Source: Cryptomeria japonica (Eukaryota; Streptophyta; Pinopsida; Cupressales; Cupressaceae). Taken from it: a stretch of 64,000 bases of DNA. Positions 33,766 to 42,619 of the stretch are shown one piece after another. The stretch covers positions 605,235,673 through 605,299,672 of the forward strand of contig NC_081408.1 of assembly GCF_030272615.1 (NCBI RefSeq), read 5' to 3'. The translations under genes and the position numbers were made by a program. Under the pieces are notes generated by a model, which was not told where the DNA came from, ran no database searches, and saw nothing but the letters and a program-made list of their open reading frames with translations. Every line of letters begins with the position of its first letter. Position 1 is the stretch's first letter.

Positions 33766-36700
33766 ATGGCGACCCCGAAGGCGGGAGCATCCACCAGTCG
33801 CTCTGCTCTCATGAAAGAAGATCAGAAGACCGAAGAAGTGGAGACCAAGATCGTGTCGAAGTGGAGCAACATTGGAGATACAAACTTGGGGAACTTTAGC
33901 ACGAAGAAGTTTCGAGAGGTCCCCTACATTGGCAAGCCATCACCTGTCGCCCGGAGAATAATAGAGAGTGGCATCATTAAGGCGGCCGGTTTTCCTCCAG
34001 CTATTCAGGGCCACGAGTTGATGATCGAATGTGCCCGACATTATAATCCACAGTCCAGGACGATCGTGTCCAATGAGGGAATCACTTTGGCGTATCTTTC
34101 AGAGGAAGCTATAAGTGAAGCTTTCCATCTTCCAGAGCACAGGGACATGATATACAAGAGCATAGAAGGAGCCAGATCAATGTACGATGATGATCCAGAT
34201 GCTTGCCTAAGCATAATTAACAAGAACTGGCTACTCAAGAGTCGTCCCCGTCTAAGCAAGATTCCGAACACACCGCACAGGATTGATTTCCAGGTAGAGT
34301 ACAGAGATTTGATTACCATGCTCAACCGAGTTACAGGAGCACCTCATGCCTTCTATTTTGAGAAGTGGATGTTTTACTTCATCCAGGTGATTGTTCAGGG
34401 TAAAGGTACGATACATTGGGCTAGGATGATTAGCCACTGCTTAGACGTACAGTTGAGGAGACTCAGGGCTACTAAGTCCTTCCACATGAGTTCATACGTC
34501 ATCTATGCTTTGATCAGGAGTGTTGAGTACGCAGGACTACCTCACAGAGGAATGATTGGAAGAGGACCCGGCGAGGTCAGAGCTTGTGATTCCTATGCCT
34601 ACTTGCATCATCCGCCAGGGAAAAACTACAAGTTAGTTAATGACACCTTCACGATGAACATCACGAGGACGTTGCAAGGTGGGATTCACAACAGATTATC
34701 CCAGGATGCCCAGGAATTCATCAAGAGGTACGGTGCTTGGTTCATTCAGTTTCCCAAATTCACTTACATTAGAGTGCATGGATGTCCTTTACCTCCATGC
34801 ATGTTGCCGAGGTATCCGACAGACAGAATTGTGTTACTTGAAGTAACAAGACAGTTGGCAGCATATGCAAAGGCATTCAGGCATAGACATCAGAATGGAG
34901 TCCAAGTACCTATTACTTTGGGTAATTCAGTTGAGGTATGTCCTAATGTTTTAGCCATGGATGACGCAGAGAAGGAGTTAGCCTTGTATTCTCTTTCATC
35001 TTTTGCTTGGAGAAATAGCTTTGATCCACATGGACATTTAGAGGAGACAGTCGGCAGAAGATTTAGACATGAGTACCAGATTGAAGATTTTATGATGAAC
35101 CTCCTAGATGATCTTGAGGTGAAACGGAAAATGCATTCTAGATTACCTTTGGATTTCATCAGGAAATGTAGGATTTACAGAGTGGCCGACCAAGCTCAGG
35201 ACAATGGCAGACATATCCAGTCTTCCTATGATAGAGAAAGCAAAACAATAAGGTTGGATTGGAATGAGCCCGAGGTCGTGGATTTAGATGCTTTGATGGC
35301 ACCAGTCTTGTCTTGTACTCGCAGATGGGTAGACGTTCAGCATCAGAAGTTGAGAGAACAAGGCATAGCTATGTCTTTCATTTTGGAAGAGAAATCAGCC
35401 GAAGGTGGAGCCAGTGTCAGTGAAGGCAATCCCAATCCTAGGAATTCAGGTGAAGGTAACCTTCGATGTGCCAGTGAGGGCAATCTCCATCCAAGAGGTT
35501 CGAAGAGAAAAGAAAGGTCAGAAAAGAAAGAGTCTTCCAAGAGAAAGCAAGGGGCCAACAAAGATCAAGCACCAGGTACTTCTTCTAGATCAGAGAATAG
35601 AACAATTCAAGTAGAAGAGTCCATGGAGTCTATGGTACAGAATGACAGGCAGGAGGAAGGACAGGCACAGCATGTTTCGTCAGATGGATCTCTCCAAGAC
35701 TATGAGTTAGAAGAAGATAATGAAATGACATCTCCTCCCAGACAAGAAGAAATAGTGCATAAAGAGATTCAAGTTCAAGAGACAAGATCGAATATCCCAG
35801 ATTGGTTGAAGGAAAGATTGACTAAGGTGATCGTAGTAGAGGACGAGGATAATGCGATCGATTTAGAGAGCCTTGTTGGACGTTCACATGAAGTAACAGA
35901 GAAGAAGAAGGCTACAAGGATGTCCAAGATGATTCGAGATGAGACTGGATCCAGAAAACTACAGATAGCTACACCGGCAGCAGACAAATATGAGGGTGAG
36001 ATCCTAGCAGAGGAATATGATATACAGACTTTTGAGTTAGGACCATCCACAGCAGAGCAGACTTTAGATGATGCCACCGACACCTTTGAGGCATTGAAGG
36101 ACAAGCTTAGAGAAGAAATGGAGAAAAATAGAAAGCTTGAGAGAGAGGACGGTGCATGGAGGACATATTTCAGTCACATCAATGAACCTTTGGGACGTCA
36201 GGATCCAGTTAGATCACCAGTGCAGGCATTGCCACTTCAATCAATCAATGAGCCAGAAAGATTCAGGAACCTGGTTCAACGTACATGTAGTTGGATGGAT
36301 AGATCTCATACAGTGGCCATAGAGTTTGTTACAAGGATGATGAAGATCATTCATCAGGCTATCCAAGTTCTTGAGATAATCCACAAATTGATGACAACAG
36401 TAGCTGCATTTTCCCACACCAAGGACGTTGTCATTCCTGTCTTGAGAGTTATAAGACACACATCAAGAAGAATTTTAGCGCAGGAGAGGATCTTGGAGGG
36501 TGATTCTCACAGTTTGTTCCAGTGGTCAACCTTACTCCATATGAAGAATGTTTTCTTCGAAGACATCAGTGTTAGATGTGGCCAACTTGAGGAAGTGATC
36601 AATCCGATCCAGGACAGAGTATTTGAGGTACTTCGTACCATTCTTGGCAGAGGGATCGAGGTCGAGACAGAAGTGGATATGCAGGAACTTGAGGATAGAA

Positions 36701-36987
36701 TCAAGATCATCTTTCGCAAGGACGCAAATATTACAGATGAACAGTATGATCAGATGTTTGCCACCATGCTCCTGATTGAGAGGACGAAGGAACTTGAATC
36801 TACTTGGGACGCAGCTCTTCTAGATGCATTCGATCAGGTCATCCACTTAGAGGAGAGTATGAAGAATCTTCCCGAGATTCCGATCACAGAAATCGAAGGA
36901 ATCGTGACAAAATTCATTGCATATGCTAAGAAAGAGAATTGGAAAGGGAATAAGATTCTAGATGAAAGGTTGTTACAGATGACATGA
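33766..36987 (+). CDS. LTR-encoded protein of unknown function (1,073 aa), intact copy
   Basis: I do not know its function. The preferred start is ATG 33766 (GTATGGCG, good plant context); an in-frame ATG at 33748 would add six residues. Residues of about 45-310 form a conserved-looking globular region: VPYIGKPSPVARRI, LSEEAISEAFHLPEH, FYFEKWMFYFIQVIV, IHWARMISHCLDVQLRRL, KSFHMSSYVIYAL. This recalls the plant-transposon proteins annotated as plant mobile domain or 'putative plant transposon protein' (recall only). Residues of about 540-720 are low-complexity and charged, with a basic, possibly nuclear-targeting KRKERSEKKESSKRKQ followed by acidic stretches (VVEDEDN). Residues of about 765-1073 look helical, with a coiled-coil-like start (LKDKLREEMEKNRKLE). 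No transmembrane segment, protease or polymerase motif is visible. It lies wholly inside the LTR, on the gag-pol strand, with its own TATA box. Confidence 0.8.
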   Translation: MATPKAGASTSRSALMKEDQKTEEVETKIVSKWSNIGDTNLGNFSTKKFREVPYIGKPSPVARRIIESGIIKAAGFPPAIQGHELMIECARHYNPQSRTIVSNEGITLAYLSEEAISEAFHLPEHRDMIYKSIEGARSMYDDDPDACLSIINKNWLLKSRPRLSKIPNTPHRIDFQVEYRDLITMLNRVTGAPHAFYFEKWMFYFIQVIVQGKGTIHWARMISHCLDVQLRRLRATKSFHMSSYVIYALIRSVEYAGLPHRGMIGRGPGEVRACDSYAYLHHPPGKNYKLVNDTFTMNITRTLQGGIHNRLSQDAQEFIKRYGAWFIQFPKFTYIRVHGCPLPPCMLPRYPTDRIVLLEVTRQLAAYAKAFRHRHQNGVQVPITLGNSVEVCPNVLAMDDAEKELALYSLSSFAWRNSFDPHGHLEETVGRRFRHEYQIEDFMMNLLDDLEVKRKMHSRLPLDFIRKCRIYRVADQAQDNGRHIQSSYDRESKTIRLDWNEPEVVDLDALMAPVLSCTRRWVDVQHQKLREQGIAMSFILEEKSAEGGASVSEGNPNPRNSGEGNLRCASEGNLHPRGSKRKERSEKKESSKRKQGANKDQAPGTSSRSENRTIQVEESMESMVQNDRQEEGQAQHVSSDGSLQDYELEEDNEMTSPPRQEEIVHKEIQVQETRSNIPDWLKERLTKVIVVEDEDNAIDLESLVGRSHEVTEKKKATRMSKMIRDETGSRKLQIATPAADKYEGEILAEEYDIQTFELGPSTAEQTLDDATDTFEALKDKLREEMEKNRKLEREDGAWRTYFSHINEPLGRQDPVRSPVQALPLQSINEPERFRNLVQRTCSWMDRSHTVAIEFVTRMMKIIHQAIQVLEIIHKLMTTVAAFSHTKDVVIPVLRVIRHTSRRILAQERILEGDSHSLFQWSTLLHMKNVFFEDISVRCGQLEEVINPIQDRVFEVLRTILGRGIEVETEVDMQELEDRIKIIFRKDANITDEQYDQMFATMLLIERTKELESTWDAALLDAFDQVIHLEESMKNLPEIPITEIEGIVTKFIAYAKKENWKGNKILDERLLQMT

Positions 36988-37089
36988 CATCTTATTTCTC
37001 ATTGGTTGATACCTCCTAGGTTTTTGTGCCGAATTTAATATTTGGCTATGTATTTAATATTGTTCAGTAAAAAGGAGGTCATTTGTAAC

Positions 37090-37179
37090 AAACCCTAATT
37101 AGGGTTTAGGTGTCATGATCTTGTCCGTTGATTTGCTTTCAATCTGGACCTTTCATTGTAACTGGGGATGCTATATATA
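37090..37179 (+). promoter_or_regulatory. Telo-box palindrome and TATA P2, 3' LTR copy
   Basis: Identical to 21568-21657. In the 3' LTR this promoter would fire outward into the flanking host DNA at 38051 and beyond. Confidence 0.6.
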
Positions 37180-38050
37180 CCCCCATTTTTCATTTCATTT
37201 GTAATAGTTAATAGTGTAATAGAGGAATAGAGTAATAGTCAATAGTTGATGTAAGAGAGATTAGAGTTAGAAGCAATTTTATTTTGTAGCAAGATTGAGT
37301 TTTGAAGAGAGAAATTCGAGCAATTGTTGTACATGATGACTTGGAAATCAATAAAATATTGAAGTTATGGTGTTTTGTTGCAAATTTCTTGAGTTATCTT
37401 CATGGTTGTTTGATCTACTTGAATCGTGCTCAATCAAAGTAGTTTGTTAAATTTGAAGGACAAAGTGTGAGATTTGATATTTGGTAGGATTCGTAATCCA
37501 AACCACTAGCTTCTTGCTGATTGTAGGAACGCCTTGCGTGGTCGACTGGAGAATACTTTGAGTCCCTTAATCTTCAATCATTATTGTATCTTGGATATGT
37601 ACCTTCGTAGTAGTGTCCTTGATCTTTGATGTATTGAGTATCATTTTATTACCTTAGAAGATCGCACTAATTTCAATTGAGTTGTTATCTTATGGCAAAA
37701 TTGAAGTTGGTTGAATCTTGCCAAGTCTCGTCCATACTAAGTCATTCATAGGGTTAGGCTAGATTAGACCTCTTTTAAACCCTACTCCTTTTGCTATTTT
37801 TGAAAGTTTCCTAGTTTAGAAAATCTTTGAACTTTTGGAATACGTAAGGCCCCTTGGAGGAAACAACAAATCACATCATACCACTAAAAGCTTGTCCACA
37901 CGTAGAGACCCTACTAAAAGAACCTTGGAGTCTACCTAACTGATCCTTTACGCGAATCTTCAGCAGTTAGAGACTATTTTCTCAAGAGAGGATAAGATGC
38001 CTATTGGTATTTTATTCTGTGTATGATTGTGTATAAAATACACGTCAACA

Positions 38051-38055
38051 CAACC
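38051..38055 (+). other. Target site duplication, right copy (CAACC)
   Basis: Exact repeat of 15161-15165, directly after the 3' LTR terminus. Confidence 0.92.
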
Positions 38056-38324
38056 TAAAGGAAGTAAATGGGTTGACCACCTTATGGTCGGTACTCGCTT
38101 AAGGGTACATGTTGAGTTGAGGCCATCTTGTGTTGGTTCTATGTGATTATTATGTGCTTGAGAATCTTAACCCAAACCTACAGGAAGTTGTGCATAGACT
38201 CCTAAATCAGTCATTGTGTTATACTTATTCATTTGTTTAGTACTGTGAATCTTGTTATGTATGACCCCCACAAGTGTGAACTATTGGGATGTTTATGCAA
38301 TGATAAGAAGTCATTGGATCGTGC

Positions 38325-39420
38325 CAGTTATCGATGTTTGGCTACTACAAGGGATCAATTGGCATTCACCTGGTTCATGGAGGTGAAGTTGCCAAGGGCT
38401 ACCTTGGACATGATACGGTAATAGTTAGCAAGTTGCCATTGGACCATGCCAATGGTGGCTTCCTAAGGCTAATATCGTATCTTCCGGATCAGTCAACATT
38501 CACCTAGTTCACGGAGGTGAAGAATTCCTAGAGGCTATCTAAGATTTGATACAGTAACGGTTGCATATGTAGTTACCTTACCACGCGAGTAGCAATAATC
38601 AGAGCTAACCGTTGTATTGGGAGGGTTCACTAGCAATCACTTATCGCATGAGGTTGATCAATCCCAAGTGTTACTTGGGATTGTGAAGAAGATAGTTGAC
38701 AATATCACTAAGGTCACCAGGTGGTATATGTTGGAAGCTAATCTTCTTGGTTGAACAGACTTGTCATCAACGGCCTATAGGCGATTGTAGTCAGAATCCA
38801 CCAAGTTAGGTTGGTTCAGTACTTGTAGAAATCCTTGGGATTGAGGATGGGCCTATGGTGTAGTATGAGATGCATCGAATCCTCTTCCTAATTGTTAGAT
38901 GGAATACTTGACCCTAATGGGTTAAGGACGACCCACAGTGTAGTACGCGATGCACCGAATCATCACCCTAGTTGTCATTGGTGCAGAAGACCAAGGTAAA
39001 GAATGGAACCCACAATGTAGTGCACAATGCATCAACATTCCTTTCGATCTAGAATGCACTATGGACAAGAGATAGTTAGTCATTGTGTATGAGCCAATCA
39101 CTATTTTATTTGTGATGCCTATATGATCCAGTCACTAATTTATTTTTGATGTCTATATGAGCTAGTCACTATTGTCTTTTCGATGTATGTATGAGCCAAG
39201 AATTATAATTTATTTTCCTTGGGATGCTTTCATGAGCCACTCACTATGTATATGTGATGTATAAAGGAGCTACTCACTATGTATGTGATTTATGCCAAAT
39301 CTAGTCAATTTGTGTGCCTATAATGTGTATGAGCAATTCCCTTGTGTATATGTGATGTATACTCGAGACAATCACTATGTGTGTGATCTGAGATAGGACC
39401 CTTGTGCATATGTGTAAGTT
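38325..39420 (+). repeat. Stack of degenerate tandem repeats
   Basis: Three different decayed arrays lie side by side. At 38325-38570, two copies of a unit of about 130 bp share CATTCACCTGGTTCATGGAG and then GATACGGTAA-like ends. At 38840-39060, three copies of a unit of about 80 bp share CCCACAGTGTAGTA and GATGCATCGAATC. At 39060-39420, seven or so copies of a 35-50 bp unit have the theme TATGAGCCAGTCACTATG with GTGATGTATA. No coding frame explains them. They could be the interior of a decayed LTR or a host minisatellite. Confidence 0.6.
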
Positions 39421-39781
39421 GGTACATTAATGATGGGTATTGAACCAACACCTGATGGCAATGGGTATCTTTTATTGTAACAGGACTAAGTTAATAGACT
39501 CAATTAATAGTCAGAGTTAAAGAGAGATCAAACAACTCGCTAGGAGGAGAGAACAAACTCCCTCTAACATTCAATGCAAACTGCAAAGCCTCTGAATTCC
39601 CACGAGTGGATGTGTAGGCAGGATCATCACAAATGAACCCTAGAGGCTTAGGTTTGGATCTAGGGATGACCCTATTTATGGTAGCTTAACACCGTCGAGT
39701 GTAAGCATATGCATAGAGACATTGAGTTATCACCACAATGATGAATGGAAAAATTTTAAAATCAACACTTCTAACTACATG
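39421..39781. other. Intergenic sequence
   Basis: No gene, terminus or repeat recognised between the degenerate arrays and the solo LTR. Confidence 0.5.
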
Positions 39782-40870
39782 TGTAATGTCCCCACTTTGA
39801 AATAGAATTTAATTATAAATAATAATAATATTAAAATACAAAAGAATAAAAATTTAAATAAAATAAAAATAAAAATATAAAATAATATAATTAAATATAA
39901 TTAAAATTTAATTAAGTTAATGAATTGTCAAAAGGCATGGAAGGAAAAGTTGTGACTCCCTCAAACATGGGATATAAAAGGGAGAAGAGAACCTCATTTA
40001 AGAAGGGGATAATTGTGGAATTAGAAGTGCAGATTTGATCATGAAAGGTTGTGTCCCTTTCAAAGGGCAGATATAATGAAGAGTTGCAATCTTTCAAAGG
40101 GTCCTAATGTTGGAAAGGGCATGTCTCTTGCCAAAGGGCATACATGATGAAGAGGTGTGACCTCTCCCTCACATTGAGAGATATAAAGGAAACGAATCAA
40201 AAGCATCCAGTGACAGCACCATGGATTAGATCAGATCGGAGATCGGATCTGTTATTAAGTTACAGACAGTAGGTTCTTGGTGGTATGCATGGGGAAGAGC
40301 TGAATATGTATGCCTAATATATGAAGCCTGGTAATGTTCTTATGCAGAATATAATAGTAATATTAATATAGACTGCAATATGTATGACAGTTTAATAATG
40401 CCTTTCTATCATTAACTGTTCATATGATGATTAAGTAAATTATATGATGGAGTCTATAATACCTTTCAATCTCAGCATCCAATTATGGAGGGAGAATACA
40501 AGGAAGCAAGAGCACTAGGCTCCAGCAGGTACGCCAACCCTGAGTGTGGGCCAAGAGGCCAAGTTGACGAGGTCCTTGGTGCCCTTGGGCTTGTTGGAGA
40601 GGGAGACTCGAGACGCCTTACAGTGTGATTCTCCTTGAGCTCCATAATGGGGATAGGTGTGGGGAGAGAAAAGGTTGTTGAATCCTTCATATAAACTGGG
40701 CAATATATAAAGAATGTTGAATATATGATCTATCATAGCATAATGGAAATGTTGACTATCCTGTTTTGTGGGTTCCAGACCAAGCTTTAGTTGACAATAT
40801 TGTATTTACTATGCACTAAAATTGTGATTCAAGGTCAGAATATAAGAGGGTCCCATTAGAGGACATTACA
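39782..40870 (+). mobile_element. Solo LTR, 1,089 bp, with 12-bp inverted ends
   Basis: It starts TGTAATGTCCCC and ends GAGGACATTACA, terminal inverted repeats matching at 11 of 12 positions with TG/CA ends. Flanks are ACATG (39777-39781) and AGATG (40871-40875), a 5-bp duplication with one mismatch. There is no coding sequence on either side. Its interior has an array of short stem-forming units (GTCCCTTTCAAAGGGCA theme) at 40048, 40083, 40119 and 40155, spaced 35-36 bp, with a related unit at 39949. Confidence 0.75.
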
Positions 40871-40875
40871 AGATG

Positions 40876-41685
40876 GAAAATGTTTGGTCAGAGTTGGTAA
40901 TCAATGTTGGTGAGTTGAGTTGATAATCGATGTAAAAAAAATGTGGTGGCCAAGGAGTTGATTTTACAAGCCTTCATTGTTAGCCATTTATCTTGAACTT
41001 GCATTATCATTGCTCCAAAAATAGCATTGTGCAGATTTTACATTTCTCTGTTTGTGATCAAGAACTTACATGCATGCAATGTAGGCTAAAGGTGTATGCA
41101 TCTACTTAACAATATGAATTTCCTCAGCTAATGTAAGCAAACCTTCACGTCCCTTAACAACAACCAAGGCATCTTCCCAACTTTGAAGGACAACCTGAGT
41201 TAGATACAAATCACTTCTCTCACAAAGGTTTCATGTGCTAAACCTTTCGGTCATTTCTGGAAACTATGATGCACATTTCAAGGCAGCAACATTGAAGAGG
41301 TCTATAAGTATATCGTTAAATCATAACAAAAGTTGATAGATAGGATCAATAAGTTTCAACTTGTATTTTTGGAGTGATCTCTGATGCATTGGATAAATTT
41401 TGTTTCAAATATCCACTTTTTGAAATAAGAGAATACCTTGAAGAAAAAGACAAACTCCATACATATAATGTAATTATCCTAGAAAAAGGCAGAAGTTTTT
41501 GTTGAAAAGAGTTCAAAACTGGAAAACGAGAAGACATGATCATATTCAAGGATGAGTATGATTTCTCTACCTTATGGAGCTTGAAGCTACAATCGTCTAT
41601 ATGAATAAGACGCTGGTAAGCAAATCTTGAGCTTCACATCCGCAATAAAACAAAATGAAGAACTTTGTATACTTTTTAATTTTTT
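40876..41685. other. Intergenic sequence, no recognised gene
   Basis: AT-rich. One stretch on the plus strand (about 41373-41615) reads as some 80 codons with a single internal stop (LFEIREYLEEKDKLHTYNV theme) but matches no family I know. Confidence 0.45.
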
Positions 41686-41689
41686 TTTA

Positions 41690-42500
41690 GTAATACCAAT
41701 TTGTATTGCAAGATAATGGTTCATGAAACCACATCCTATCTAGACATTCTCCCAGATATATGCTGCTTATTAACTCCAACATCTAACATAAACATCAGCA
41801 AGTGCACTCCAACAATGACCTCTGACTCCAATCAAGGTTTAGAAACCAAAGCATGTAGTTGTTTACCCTGCTCCAACATTCTCCCATAAACAATCTATGC
41901 TGCTTGAATACTCCCACATTTAACATAAACATCAGCAAGTGCACTTCCCACAATGACCTCTGACTCCAATCATGGTTTAGAAACCAAAGCATGTAGTTGT
42001 TTCCCCCACTCCAAGAGTAGGAAACCTGCACATGTCTATATGGTACTGAAATCCCGATTGGTATTGACACTCACTTCCTGCATTTATAAAAGAATACCCA
42101 CTGCCTCATCCTCATACTTATTCTGTACACAATATGATATCATAACATTCCGTGAATGCAATTTCTCAGTGGCGTTTCGTCACACACTTTGCATGTATTC
42201 AACTTACTCCTACCTTTCCAGAACATTTTAATCACAAAGTCTCCGGAATGATTTCCAATACCCTGCTATATTAAAGAGCTGAGATGACAGTGCATGCCTT
42301 GAAAACACAGTTTGCAGTAAAATGGCCCATTTTTATCATCTTTGTTTGCACTAGATGGAAGACTTTCGGTGCCTCCTCTTCTTCACTGCAGTGAACATAT
42401 AAAATCCATTCCATGACACTAAATTTCGCTGAGACGTTTTGTCAAATACATGGCGTGCATCCTCGGTATCTTGAGAATTCTCATACACCTGAATAACTTT
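41690..42500 (-). pseudogene. Pentatricopeptide repeat (PPR) protein relic
   Basis: Reading the minus strand, PPR hallmarks appear in order with stops and frame changes between them: DTEDARHVFDKTSQRNLVSW (about 42400-42480), then YEDEAVGILL, then WGKQLHALVSKP, and SALADVYVKCGSIQAA (about 41900-41946). These are the NALVDMYAKCG and GKQLHA signatures of plant PLS-class PPR proteins, which bind organellar RNA for editing or processing. The GKQLHALVSKP to ALADVYV block occurs twice (about 41741-41880 and 41885-42020) with nearly identical DNA, an internal duplication after or during decay. Several in-frame stops make it non-functional. PPR genes are large and often intronless, so this may be a fragment of a dead copy. 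Confidence 0.75.
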
Positions 42501-42619
42501 AAGTTGGGAGAAAAATGTCAGAGTGAATTTCAAGATATTCGAAAAAATTCTCTCTCTAAGAATAATAGAAGCTAGCATTTCTGCATTTTTATTATCCCAC
42601 CTTGTGCTCTTTCTCATGT

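Larger units (their letters stand above)
15166..38050 (+). mobile_element. Complete 22,885-bp Ty3/gypsy LTR retrotransposon with giant coding LTRs
   Basis: Two direct repeats of 7,363 bp (15166-22528 and 30688-38050; constant offset 15,522, no indels) begin TGTTGTGACC and end ACGTCAACA. They are flanked by a perfect CAACC duplication and enclose a primer binding site plus collinear gag-PR-RNaseH-RT-RNaseH-IN. The RT-before-IN order makes it Ty3/gypsy. The extra RNase H and absence of a chromodomain point to the Tat/Ogre side of the non-chromovirus branch (inference). LTR divergence is about 30 substitutions in 7,363 (0.4%), so insertion is recent in plant terms; with conifer-like rates this would be roughly one to three million years (inference from the formula K/2r). 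Three stop codons in the internal frame make this copy probably non-autonomous. Confidence 0.95.
30688..38050 (+). repeat. 3' LTR, 7,363 bp
   Basis: Same length and landmarks as the 5' LTR at +15,522: palindrome array 31134-32890, TATA P1 33229-33236, reading frame 33766-36987, telo-box 37090-37107, TATA P2 37172-37179, AATAAA 37350. It ends ACGTCAACA and is followed by the CAACC target duplication. Differences from the 5' copy are scattered single substitutions, mostly transitions. Confidence 0.95.

Noticed and set aside
15166-38050. The two 7.4-kb repeats as a simple segmental duplication or an assembly duplicate.
   Set aside because: TG/CA ends, an exact 5-bp target duplication, a primer site right after the first copy and gag-pol between them fit LTRs. 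About 30 scattered substitutions argue against a collapsed or copied contig.
41373-41615. Possible exon of about 80 codons on the plus strand.
   Set aside because: It has an internal stop, no recognised domain, no splice context I can defend and no neighbouring exon.
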